DNA of 64,000 nucleotides from an uncultured Clostridia bacterium (GTDB lineage: Bacteria > Bacillota > Clostridia > TANB77 > CAG-508): assembly GCA_934157035.1 (NCBI GenBank), contig CAKPHG010000002.1:266616-330615 (forward strand). Reading direction: 5' to 3'. Shown one piece after another: positions 7,323 to 16,370 of the stretch. Positions within the stretch are counted from its first letter, which is position 1; every line of letters starts with the position of its first letter. The notes beneath the pieces are model-generated. The model did no database searches and was not told where the DNA came from. It saw nothing but the letters and a program-made list of their open reading frames with translations. Both the position numbers and the translations under genes were made by a program.

Positions 7323-9437
7323 ATGAATGAACCAAAAGATAGAAATGTAAAGCTAAGATATAATATTGTTACAGCCTTTATTTATATAATAGGAATAATA
7401 CTTTTAATACGATTGTTTAACTTGCAAATAATACATGGAGAAGAGTATAGAGAAGAGTCAAATACCAGACTAACAAGAGAAAGTGTATTAGAAGCAGCAA
7501 GAGGAAATATTTCGGACAGCACAGGAAATAAACTTGCAACAACAAAATTAGGCTATAGTTTAGAGTTATATAGAACTAAAATAGATACACAAGAATTAAA
7601 TAATACACTATTAAGAATTGTGAAAATACTTGAAAATAACAATGACTCATACATAGACACATTTCCAATAAAAATAGAACCATTTGAATTTACAATAGGA
7701 GAAGAAGCACAAATAAAATGGAAAGAAAAAAATAAAATAGATAAAAATAAAACAGCAGAAGAATGTTTTTATATATTTAAAGAAAAATACAAAATAGAAA
7801 ATGAGGATATTAAAGAAACAAGAAAAATAATGACATTAAGATATTTAGTAGCACAAAATGGATATAGTAGCATAAGATCAGTAGAACTTGCAACAGATAT
7901 TTCAAGCTTAAGCTTAGCACAACTAAATGAACAAAGTTCAGAATTTCCAGGAGTAAATGTAAAAACAAAAGCAATAAGAAGTTATCCATCAGGTACATTG
8001 GCATCACACATACTAGGATATACAAGCAGTATAAACCAAGACGAACTAGAAGGAAAAGAAGATAGATATAGTCAAAGTGATATAATAGGAAAAACAGGAA
8101 TTGAATATATAATGGAAGACTATCTTAAAGGAAAGAATGGTGTAAAACAAATATACATGTCAATAGATGGAACAATAACAGGAGAAGATGTTGCAAAAGA
8201 AGCAACTGCAGGTTCAGATGTAATATTAACAATAGATGCAAATTTACAACAAGTAATGCAGGATACATTAAAAAATAGTATAGAAAGTATACAAAATAGT
8301 GAAAAAGTTAAAGTAACGGGTGCATCAGCAGTAGTAATGAATGTAAACAATGGAGAAGTTCTAGCAATGGCAAGTTATCCAGACTTTAACCCACAAGACT
8401 TTGTTGGTGGAATAAGCGAAGAAAAATGGAACTATTATACTAAAGAAAGTGAGTCAGAATATGCTAAAATGCATCCTTTTGTAAATAGAGCAATATCATC
8501 TCCATCATCACCGGGTTCAACATACAAAATGGTAACAGCACTAGCAGGTCTAGAAACAGGAAAAATAACAACAAAAGAAAAAATAAATGATGTGGGAATA
8601 TATAAATTCGCAATAGATTACAACCCAAGATGTTGGTATAGTAGAGGACATGGATATTTAAACGTAACAGAAGCAATAGTACATTCTTGTAACTACTTTT
8701 TCTACGAAGTAGGAAATAGAGTAGGAATACAAAATTTAGCAAAATACACAAAAGCTTTAGGATTAGGTAGAAAAACACAAATAGAACTATTGGGAGAAGA
8801 AGCGGGACATGTAGCAAGTCCAGAAACTTCAAAAAGCTTAGGGCAAGAGTGGAATGGAGGAGACGTATTATCTGCAGCAATAGGACAAGGAAACAACAGC
8901 TTTACAACAATTCAAATGGCAAAATATACAAGTATGTTGGCAAACAAAGGAAAAGATATAGATGTAACAATAGTAAAATCAGTAATTGATGTAAATGGAA
9001 ATGAAATAGATAAAGAAGAAGTAAAAAAATATATAAACGAAAGAATTGGAATAAAAGAAGAACAAACAGAAAAATTGGAATTTAAAGAAGAAAATTTAGA
9101 TGCAATACTAAAAGGAATGAAAGGTGTTACAACAGAATCTGGAGGAACAGCGCAATCAATATTTAGAAATTTCAACATAGAAGTAGGAGGAAAAACTGGA
9201 TCAGCTCAAACAGGTAGAACAGATGAAAATGGTAAAAAAATAACAAATGCATGGTTTGTAGGATTTGCACCATTTGACAGCCCAGAAATAGCAATAGTTG
9301 TAATGATAGAAAATGGTCAACATGGTAGTGAAGCAGCTGTACCAGCAAGAGATATAATAGCAGAATACTTTGGAATGAATGCAAACAGAGTAACAGAAGA
9401 TATGACAGCAATTCCAACAATACAAATACAAAATTAA
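7323..9437 (+). CDS. mrdA: Penicillin-binding protein 2 (elongasome transpeptidase)
   Basis: A 704-residue class B PBP that cross-links peptidoglycan during elongation. It has an N-terminal membrane anchor (~residues 15-35), a dimerisation/pedestal domain (~50-280), and a transpeptidase domain with the active-site serine in SSPGSTYK, the SCN motif in HSCNYFFYEVG, and KTGSAQTG as the third motif. It lies 22 bases after mreD with an AAGGAGGT site. Length and operon position identify it as PBP2 (MrdA/PbpA type) rather than a divisome enzyme; two further class B PBPs in this window serve division or sporulation. Confidence 0.95.
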   Translation: MNEPKDRNVKLRYNIVTAFIYIIGIILLIRLFNLQIIHGEEYREESNTRLTRESVLEAARGNISDSTGNKLATTKLGYSLELYRTKIDTQELNNTLLRIVKILENNNDSYIDTFPIKIEPFEFTIGEEAQIKWKEKNKIDKNKTAEECFYIFKEKYKIENEDIKETRKIMTLRYLVAQNGYSSIRSVELATDISSLSLAQLNEQSSEFPGVNVKTKAIRSYPSGTLASHILGYTSSINQDELEGKEDRYSQSDIIGKTGIEYIMEDYLKGKNGVKQIYMSIDGTITGEDVAKEATAGSDVILTIDANLQQVMQDTLKNSIESIQNSEKVKVTGASAVVMNVNNGEVLAMASYPDFNPQDFVGGISEEKWNYYTKESESEYAKMHPFVNRAISSPSSPGSTYKMVTALAGLETGKITTKEKINDVGIYKFAIDYNPRCWYSRGHGYLNVTEAIVHSCNYFFYEVGNRVGIQNLAKYTKALGLGRKTQIELLGEEAGHVASPETSKSLGQEWNGGDVLSAAIGQGNNSFTTIQMAKYTSMLANKGKDIDVTIVKSVIDVNGNEIDKEEVKKYINERIGIKEEQTEKLEFKEENLDAILKGMKGVTTESGGTAQSIFRNFNIEVGGKTGSAQTGRTDENGKKITNAWFVGFAPFDSPEIAIVVMIENGQHGSEAAVPARDIIAEYFGMNANRVTEDMTAIPTIQIQN

Positions 9438-9454
9438 AAAGGAGAAATGTAATT

Positions 9455-10066
9455 ATGAAAAATTGTGTTACTGTACAACTAAAAAAAGATGAGATATGGA
9501 TAAAAATTGCAGAAGAAGCAGAAGAAAAACAAATAATAGAATGTCTAAATAAAAAATTAACGGACTTAAAAAAATTATATAAAGATGATAAAACTCCTAT
9601 AAAAGTTGTTGGCAAAGTATTAAAAAATAAAGAAATAGAAGAAATTCAAGAAATAATAAAAAAAGAAATAAACGTAGAAGTAGAATTTGAAAGTCCAAAA
9701 ACGCTAGGACTTCACGGAATAAAAAAAGGTTTCTACCAAGAAATAAAATCTTCAGAAACAATGTTCCATAAAGCATCATTAAGATGTGGACAAAAAGTAG
9801 AATTTGAAGGAAGTATAGTAGTACTAGGAGACGTAAATGCAGGTGCAGAGGTTATAGCAGAAGAAAATGTAATAGTATTAGGAGAAATAAGAGGGTTAGC
9901 ACATGCTGGAGCAAAAGGAAATAGAGAAGCAATAATAGCAGCAAATAAAATAGATTGCCCACAAATACGTATAGCAGATAAAATAAAAGAATTTGAAAAA
10001 GAAGAAACCGAAACAGTAAAAAAATATGCATATATAAGTGAAAAAGATGAAATAGAAGTAGAATAA
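9455..10066 (+). CDS. minC: Septum site-determining protein MinC
   Basis: A 203-residue inhibitor of FtsZ polymerisation. The N-terminal domain (~1-95) is divergent, as usual. The C-terminal domain (~105-185) shows the right-handed beta-helix signature: RCGQKVEFEGSIVVLGDVNAGAEV, then a GEIRGLAHAG stretch, and a QIRIADKI end. It is translated 17 bases after the PBP2 gene and is last in the mre operon, which is closed by a perfect hairpin terminator. The usual partners minD and minE do not follow here; what comes next is on the other strand. Confidence 0.93.
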   Translation: MKNCVTVQLKKDEIWIKIAEEAEEKQIIECLNKKLTDLKKLYKDDKTPIKVVGKVLKNKEIEEIQEIIKKEINVEVEFESPKTLGLHGIKKGFYQEIKSSETMFHKASLRCGQKVEFEGSIVVLGDVNAGAEVIAEENVIVLGEIRGLAHAGAKGNREAIIAANKIDCPQIRIADKIKEFEKEETETVKKYAYISEKDEIEVE

Positions 10067-10107
10067 AATATGATGCATTGAGAAAAAACTCAATGCATCA
10101 TATTTTT
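10066..10107 (+). terminator. Strong terminator closing the mre-minC operon
   Basis: A perfect 17-bp stem (AAATATGATGCATTGAG and its complement) with a six-A loop and T-run begins at the last base of the minC stop codon. Confidence 0.9.
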
Positions 10108-10155
10108 GCTTTTAACCAATAAAGTAAAAATTATAAAAAGACTAATGAAATTATA

Positions 10156-10183
10156 AAAAATTCCGGAAAAATCCGGAATTTTT
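10156..10183. terminator. Terminator for the minus-strand pair (bidirectional)
   Basis: A 12-bp perfect stem AAAAATTCCGGA / TCCGGAATTTTT with A/T flanks lies 12 bases beyond the end of the minus-strand gene at 10195. Confidence 0.8.
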
Positions 10184-10194
10184 ATTTTTAATCC

Positions 10195-10572
10195 TTAACT
10201 AAAAAGAAGCAAAAGAAGAGCAATATATAAATAGGTGTCCTTTACATCCTCTTTATAAAGAAAGAAAAGCAAAGTCAAAATAAGAATATCATCTGAAGCA
10301 AGCTTCAAACCAAAGAAATCAAAAAAATCTTCTTTATATTCATCAGTATTACTAAAATCTATATTATTTGAACAAGAAAAATTTTCTTGCTTGTTATTTT
10401 TAAAATTATTAAAATTTTGTGTATTAGAGTGATTAAAATTACTAGGGGAATAAGGTGTTTGATAATTTTTTGCGTCATTTAAATTATCTTTATGTAAATT
10501 GTTACGGTAAGGTGGGTAAGGCATATAAGGTCTAAATCTATTAAAACCAAAAGGTGGGTAAAAAGGCATCAT
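10195..10572 (-). CDS. Uncharacterised protein with hydrophobic C-terminus, coupled to upstream gene
   Basis: A 125-residue protein. The N-terminus is Pro/Tyr-rich (MMPFYPPFGFNRFRPYMPYPPY), the middle is Asn/Ser-rich and disordered, and the C-terminus contains LASDDILILTLLFFLYKEDVKDTYLYIALLLLLF, two short hydrophobic stretches around an acidic turn. That ending is common in small clostridial proteins encoded in pairs with the gene just upstream. Its ATG overlaps the upstream stop codon as ATGA, indicating translational coupling. Function unknown; a role at the forespore or membrane would be speculation. Confidence 0.65.
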   Translation of the reverse strand: MMPFYPPFGFNRFRPYMPYPPYRNNLHKDNLNDAKNYQTPYSPSNFNHSNTQNFNNFKNNKQENFSCSNNIDFSNTDEYKEDFFDFFGLKLASDDILILTLLFFLYKEDVKDTYLYIALLLLLFS

Positions 10573-10901
10573 TTCTTACTCTCACCACCGTTTTCTTTAA
10601 AACTTTCCATTATAGACCCCATATTAAAAAGCTGAATATATTGGTCAACTTTTTGTTTTCGTGAAGGTTTTAAGTATGGCTTTAAAGAAAGCAATAAATT
10701 AGATCGTGGATCATTTTTATTATTATTCATCTTCTCCATAACTTGTTTCACTTTAAAAATAGTATTCATATCTATGTTAGAAAATGGATTATTAGCATTA
10801 TTACTGTTTTCGGAAAAGCTATCAAACTCACTGTTTGAGCTATTAAAAGAAGATGTAAATTCTTCAAAATTTGGAAAAGATGAATTAACATTATTATTCA
10901 T
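10569..10901 (-). CDS. Uncharacterised protein, first gene of a coupled pair
   Basis: A 110-residue protein. I place the start at the ATG at 10901 because GAGGTGATT lies 7-15 bases upstream; an upstream TTG at 10907 would touch that site. Residues 1-45 are Asn/Ser-rich and probably disordered. The conserved-looking part is the C-terminus: NLLLSLKPYLKPSRKQKVDQYIQLFNM, a pattern of LKPYL, basic residues, D and amphipathic helix seen in small uncharacterised Firmicutes proteins. The downstream gene overlaps by four bases. I do not recognise a function. Confidence 0.7.
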   Translation of the reverse strand: MNNNVNSSFPNFEEFTSSFNSSNSEFDSFSENSNNANNPFSNIDMNTIFKVKQVMEKMNNNKNDPRSNLLLSLKPYLKPSRKQKVDQYIQLFNMGSIMESFKENGGESKK

Positions 10902-11315
10902 TAACAATCACCTCGTATAACTAATAATATGCAAAAGTTAAAAATATGTGATAATTTTTGTTAAAAACATTATTAAATATTACACTATTAATAAAAATGT
11001 AATATTGTAATAAAAATTTAATATAAAAACTGTAAAAGTAGCTTCCGTAAAGGGAAAAACAATAATTTAAGAGTACTATAATTTACTACTATTGAAAAGG
11101 TAAAAAATATATGTAAAAATATATATAAATACATAATAAGGAGTTATTATGTCTAATCGTATCGAAAAAGGACGAATAATATACATAAAAAGTTTAAAAA
11201 AACATCAAAATCCGTTGAAAAATACTCTAAAAAGAGGTATAATAAGATATGACGGGAAAATGCGTTTTACATAATGTTTAAAATAATAAAATATAAATTT
11301 TAGGAGGAAAATTCT
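10902..11315. other. Intergenic region upstream of the giant surface proteins
   Basis: About 410 bases between divergent transcription units, strongly A/T-rich. The first 15 bases are the ribosome site of the minus-strand gene. A sigma-A promoter for the surface-protein operon sits at 11215-11243. A 41-codon open frame with a ribosome site (AAGGAG) runs 11149-11274 on + but overlaps that promoter. No stable long hairpin was found. Confidence 0.6.
11215..11243 (+). promoter_or_regulatory. Sigma-A promoter of the surface-protein operon
   Basis: TTGAAA, 17-base spacer, perfect TATAAT. The predicted 5' leader to the ATG at 11316 is about 65 bases. Confidence 0.8.
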
Positions 11316-14300
11316 ATGAACAAAAAGGGAGCTAAAATTATAGCAAGCATGCTAGTTTTCATCATAATGTTCAGCTATATGAGCATTGTTGGAGAAGTAT
11401 TTGCAAGTCAAAGTACAACATTAAGCAATACTTTAAGCTTTGAAGCATACTTCAAAGATGGTGAAGAACAAAAAACAGCAATAATTAAAAATATAGGAGA
11501 AGAAAACTATTTATACTTAGATGTAAATATGCCAATAGATATGAGTGGACAACATATTGAAGGCTATGAGTATCCAGTAGATGGTTATTTTAAAGATGGA
11601 ACAATTACAATAGATAATCCAAACTTTACAATAGACCAAAACTATAAAAATGATGCTATAGCAAAAATAGAAGGAAACACTATAACACTTAACAAAATAG
11701 ATAAAGCTGTTGTAGAACTTGTAGTACCAATTACATTCGAGTATAAAGAACAAGTTTCTATAAACGATATATGCAAAGAAACAAAAATAACTTTATCTGG
11801 TACACATGTAAACAAAAGTGGTAAAGAAAAGAAAATAAATGCAGGAAATACTGTAAAATTAGCTTGGACATCAGCTGAAAGAAAAGCTATGCTAGATGTA
11901 GACGTAGCAAAATTTATTCAATATGAAAACAGCGAATATACTATAAAAGCTGAAGAAAGCTCAGTATTAAATAGCACTGCAAATAATGTAGCAATACTAC
12001 AATTAAAAGTTAACTCTTCATTAACAGATAATAGTTTACCTGTAAAAGAAGAAAATATAGAAATTTCCTTACCAACTATAGATAATAAAAAGCCAGAAGA
12101 AGTACGAGTTATATCAACAAGTACAAAAATGATAAATGGCAATGAACAAGGTTCAAACTTTACAAAAGACAATTATACGTTTAACCAAACAACAAATAAA
12201 TTAATAATAAACGTAAAAAATATACCAAATACAGAAGGAAAAATAGCTTGGAAAAAAGATGCACAAGACGAATACATAGTTACACTTATTTATACAGGAG
12301 TAGCTAAATTAGCAGAAGAACAAGCATATAAAATAACATACTCTGCAAATTCAACATTAACATTAATGGCAACAGACACAGCAGATGCACATTCAACAAA
12401 ACATATAGAAAAAACAGGAGTAACATTAGCTGGTATAGACAAAACATTAGTAGATTTTGAAATACAAGCAACAGAAACAATAAGCAAAGCACAAATGTAT
12501 GCAAACAATGTATCTACAAACAAACAAGAAATTAATTACGAAGAAAAAATAACAGCAAATATTGCAATGTATGAATTTGTAGAAAAAATAACAGTAAACC
12601 AAAAAGACGAATACTTTACAGATGCAAATGGAACAAAATTAACTTCAGCATTAGGAAACAATACATATATAAAAGAAATAACAATAGAAAAAGCAAACTT
12701 TGACAAAATACTTGGAACAGAAGGAACTATAAAAGTATATAGTGGCTCAACATTAATAGCTACAATAAACAAAGATACACAAGCAGATAAAGAAGGAAAT
12801 TTAGTAGCAAATATTGCAGATGCAAATATAAGCAGTGTAAAAGTAGAAACAAGTTCACCAGTAGCATCTGGAAAATTAGAAATAAAATTAAATAAAGCAA
12901 TAAAAGCAGATGTAGCATACACACCAGCACAAATAGAAAAATTTGCAAAAATGGAATTAAATACTACATTAGAAGCAATAAACGAAAAAACAACATTAGT
13001 ATCAAAAGATATTAAAAATGAAATAAGCTTAAGCAATCCAGAAACAAAAGCAGAACTTGTAATAGACACAAACAACTTATCTACAATAGTAGAAAATAAA
13101 GATGTAAAAATAAAAGCAATATTAAATACAGACACTTTAGATTGCAAACTATATAAAAACCCAACATTAAAAATAACATTACCTAAATATATAGAAAGCA
13201 TAAATATTAAAAATATAGAACCATTATTTGAAACAGAAGAAACAAAATTAAGCATAAAAAGTAATAGAATAATAGCAAATGCAGACGGAACAAAAACAAT
13301 AGAAATAGTATTAGAAGGAACACAAACAGGTTATACTTTAGGTTCAGTATCTAAAGGATTAAATGTAGTAATAACTTCAGACATTACAGTAAATAAATTT
13401 ACACCAAATAGAGAAGAAAATGTAACAATGGACTACACAAACAACTTTACAGGAGCAGAAGAAAAACAAGTAATAGCAAAAGTAAAATTTGTAGCTCCAA
13501 CAGGAATAGTTACATTAACTTCAATTTCAAATTACAAAGATAATGCCGAAACATTAACAGCAATAAGTGGAACAGAACAAATGGCAGTTATAAACACAGG
13601 TGCAGAATCAAGAAAAGCAAAATTAGAAATGAATGTAATAAATAACTATACAAACACAATAGACAGTGTAGTAGTATTAGGAAGAACATTCTTTAAAGGA
13701 AACACAGCAGTAAATACTGGAATAGCTCTAGGATCTACTGTGGATATGCCTTTAGCTTCACAAATTTCAGTAGGAAATGTAGAAGCTTCTAAAGTAAAAA
13801 TATATTATTCAGAAAATGCAAATGCAACAAAAGACTTAAGTAATACAGCAAATGCATGGACACAAACACCTGCAAATTTAGCAAATGTTAAATCTTATTT
13901 AATAGTAGTAGAAAATACAACATTAAATACAGGTGATGGAATATCATTTAATTATGAAGTAACAATACCAGAAAACTTACAATATAACCAAACAGCATAC
14001 CAAGACTATGTAGCATACTTTAACAACAATTTACCTTCAGGAAAAGTAGAAGATAAAGTAGTTTCTACAAAGTTAGGTATAACAACAGGTAGAGGACCAG
14101 TTCTAGAAGCAAGTTTAACTTCAGATACAGCAGAAAATGTAGAAGTACAAACTGGAGAAATTATTAAATATACATTAACAGTTAAAAACACAGGAACAGA
14201 ACCAGCAGAAAATGTAGAAGCAACAATAAATGTTCCAGAAGGACTAAAATACCAAGAATTAGATAAAAATGAAGATGGTAAAACAATATATGCAACTAAA

Positions 14301-16349
14301 GCAATAGGAAAAGCTGATTATAAAATAAATTTAGGAACAATAAACAATGGCGAAAAAATTGAAAAAGAAATAGTGATGGAAGTTGCTACAATAAAAGAAG
14401 ATTCTAAAATAGTAGAAACAGGTGTTACAATAAATTCAAATTCAATAAAATTAGAAGTAAATAAATTAAAAAATACAATAGTAAAAAAATATTTTGAAAT
14501 AACAGTAAGTGACAATACCGATAAATCAGTTTTAAAAGAAAACGATACATATAAATATAGTATAGTAGTTCATACAGATCTTTTAGTAGACAAAATAGAA
14601 AATGTAGTTCTAGAAACACAAATACCTGAAGAATTAGATTATAAAGGATTAACAATATTAAAAGATGGAAATATAGATATATCAAAAGATATAAAATATA
14701 ATTACGACAAAAAAACAAGAAAACTAACTATAGAGATTGGAACTTTAACCCAAAATGAATATAGAACAATAGATGTAGAAGTTGGGGTAAATAAATTACC
14801 AGATGGAGTATATGATAGAGAAGTAAAATTAGTTGTAAAAGCTTCTGGAAATAATGTAAGAACAAGTACTGTTAATGCTGAACAAGTAAATGTATCAAAA
14901 GTTGGATTAAAAATTACAGGAACAAGTACAATTACAGAAAATACAGAAATTACAGCTCTTGAGGATTATAAATATGTATATACAATAGAAAATTTAAGCA
15001 ACATAGATTTAAGTAATGTTAAAGTAAAAGACATATTACCAAAAGAATTAAAATATAAAAATATGGTAGTTACATATCAAGATGGTTATACTACAACAAT
15101 ACTGGATGAAGATTCAGAAGGAAATCCAATGGCTATTATAAACATTAAAGGTAAACAAAAAGTTACAATAGAGGTAAATGTTATAGCAGATGCGATAGAA
15201 CAAGATACTAAAGTAACAAACTATGCAATAGTAAGTTGCGATGGAATGGAAGATGTAAAATCAAATAGCATTTCACATACAGTTAAGAAATATGAATCAA
15301 AACCATCAGACGAAGTAGACAAAGAAACAAAAAGAATTTCTGGACAAGTATGGGAAGACAAAAATAACGATGGTATAAAAGATGAAGACGAACCAAGAAT
15401 GTCTGGAGTAGAAGTAATATTAAATGATGTATCAACAAACAAAATAGTAAGAGACGAAAATGGTGAAGTTATAAGAGTAAAAACAGCAGAAGATGGAACA
15501 TATACATTTGCAAACTTACCAAAGGGAAGATATCAAGTAATATTTGCTTATGATACAGGACTATATAGTGCAACTATATACCATAAAGAAGGTGTAGATA
15601 GCACTAAAAACTCAGATGCAGTAGACTTAAAAGATATTGTATTAGAAGAACTTGGAGGAAAAGCAAGAATAATAGCTTGTACAGAAGAAATAGTAGTATC
15701 TAGCGAAAACATATACAATATAGACTTAGGTTTAGTAGAAAACAAGAAATTTGACTTAAAATTAGACAAAACAGTTTCTAAAATAACAGTACAAGATAAC
15801 AATGGAACAAAAGTATATGATTTCAAAGATACAAAACTTGCTAAAAAAGATTTAGTAGCAAAAAATGTAAGTAGTACAACAATAATAGTAGAATACAAAA
15901 TTAAAGTAACAAACGAAGGTGCAATACCTGGATATGTAAAGAAAATAGTAGATTATATGCCAAGCGACATGAAGTTTAGTTCAGAATTAAACAGAGATTG
16001 GTATACATCTAACAACAAAGAATTATTTAACTCTAGTTTAGCAAATACAGTAATTAACCCAGGAGAAACGAAAGAAGTTACTTTAACATTAAGTAAAAAA
16101 ATGACAGAAAACAACTTAGGAATTATAAACAATACAGCAGAAATATACGAAGCATATAATGATTTAGGTTTAGAAGATATAGATTCTAAACCAGGAAACA
16201 AAATATCTACAGAAGATGATATGTCTTCAGCAGATGTAGTAATTACAGTAAAAACAGGTGAATGGTTAATGTTTACAGGTTTAACAATAACAATAATAAC
16301 AATATTAGGAGTAGGTGCCTACTTTATTAAAAAGAAAGTTTTAAATTAA
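11316..16349 (+). CDS. Giant sortase-type surface protein with DUF11 and SdrD-B repeats (1677 aa)
   Basis: A cell-surface protein. Residues 1-31 form a signal peptide ending VFA-S. Residues ~32-920 are beta-rich and Thr/Asn/Lys-rich with no family I can name. DUF11-type repeats sit at ~925-1045, ~1055-1170 and ~1196-1300 (KYTLTVKNTGTEPAENV pattern). One SdrD-B-like domain starts at ~1338 (ISGQVWEDKNNDGIKDEDEP, the calcium-loop signature), followed by another DUF11-like unit at ~1480-1630. The C-terminus has VKTGE (1645-1649), a hydrophobic stretch and KKKVLN: the layout of a cell-wall sorting signal with Val-Lys in place of Leu-Pro. AGGAGG precedes the ATG. The next gene starts 21 bases later and is architecturally related. 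Adhesion or matrix formation is inferred. Confidence 0.88.
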   Translation: MNKKGAKIIASMLVFIIMFSYMSIVGEVFASQSTTLSNTLSFEAYFKDGEEQKTAIIKNIGEENYLYLDVNMPIDMSGQHIEGYEYPVDGYFKDGTITIDNPNFTIDQNYKNDAIAKIEGNTITLNKIDKAVVELVVPITFEYKEQVSINDICKETKITLSGTHVNKSGKEKKINAGNTVKLAWTSAERKAMLDVDVAKFIQYENSEYTIKAEESSVLNSTANNVAILQLKVNSSLTDNSLPVKEENIEISLPTIDNKKPEEVRVISTSTKMINGNEQGSNFTKDNYTFNQTTNKLIINVKNIPNTEGKIAWKKDAQDEYIVTLIYTGVAKLAEEQAYKITYSANSTLTLMATDTADAHSTKHIEKTGVTLAGIDKTLVDFEIQATETISKAQMYANNVSTNKQEINYEEKITANIAMYEFVEKITVNQKDEYFTDANGTKLTSALGNNTYIKEITIEKANFDKILGTEGTIKVYSGSTLIATINKDTQADKEGNLVANIADANISSVKVETSSPVASGKLEIKLNKAIKADVAYTPAQIEKFAKMELNTTLEAINEKTTLVSKDIKNEISLSNPETKAELVIDTNNLSTIVENKDVKIKAILNTDTLDCKLYKNPTLKITLPKYIESINIKNIEPLFETEETKLSIKSNRIIANADGTKTIEIVLEGTQTGYTLGSVSKGLNVVITSDITVNKFTPNREENVTMDYTNNFTGAEEKQVIAKVKFVAPTGIVTLTSISNYKDNAETLTAISGTEQMAVINTGAESRKAKLEMNVINNYTNTIDSVVVLGRTFFKGNTAVNTGIALGSTVDMPLASQISVGNVEASKVKIYYSENANATKDLSNTANAWTQTPANLANVKSYLIVVENTTLNTGDGISFNYEVTIPENLQYNQTAYQDYVAYFNNNLPSGKVEDKVVSTKLGITTGRGPVLEASLTSDTAENVEVQTGEIIKYTLTVKNTGTEPAENVEATINVPEGLKYQELDKNEDGKTIYATKAIGKADYKINLGTINNGEKIEKEIVMEVATIKEDSKIVETGVTINSNSIKLEVNKLKNTIVKKYFEITVSDNTDKSVLKENDTYKYSIVVHTDLLVDKIENVVLETQIPEELDYKGLTILKDGNIDISKDIKYNYDKKTRKLTIEIGTLTQNEYRTIDVEVGVNKLPDGVYDREVKLVVKASGNNVRTSTVNAEQVNVSKVGLKITGTSTITENTEITALEDYKYVYTIENLSNIDLSNVKVKDILPKELKYKNMVVTYQDGYTTTILDEDSEGNPMAIINIKGKQKVTIEVNVIADAIEQDTKVTNYAIVSCDGMEDVKSNSISHTVKKYESKPSDEVDKETKRISGQVWEDKNNDGIKDEDEPRMSGVEVILNDVSTNKIVRDENGEVIRVKTAEDGTYTFANLPKGRYQVIFAYDTGLYSATIYHKEGVDSTKNSDAVDLKDIVLEELGGKARIIACTEEIVVSSENIYNIDLGLVENKKFDLKLDKTVSKITVQDNNGTKVYDFKDTKLAKKDLVAKNVSSTTIIVEYKIKVTNEGAIPGYVKKIVDYMPSDMKFSSELNRDWYTSNNKELFNSSLANTVINPGETKEVTLTLSKKMTENNLGIINNTAEIYEAYNDLGLEDIDSKPGNKISTEDDMSSADVVITVKTGEWLMFTGLTITIITILGVGAYFIKKKVLN

Positions 16350-16370
16350 AGGAAGGGAGGTAAAATTTAA

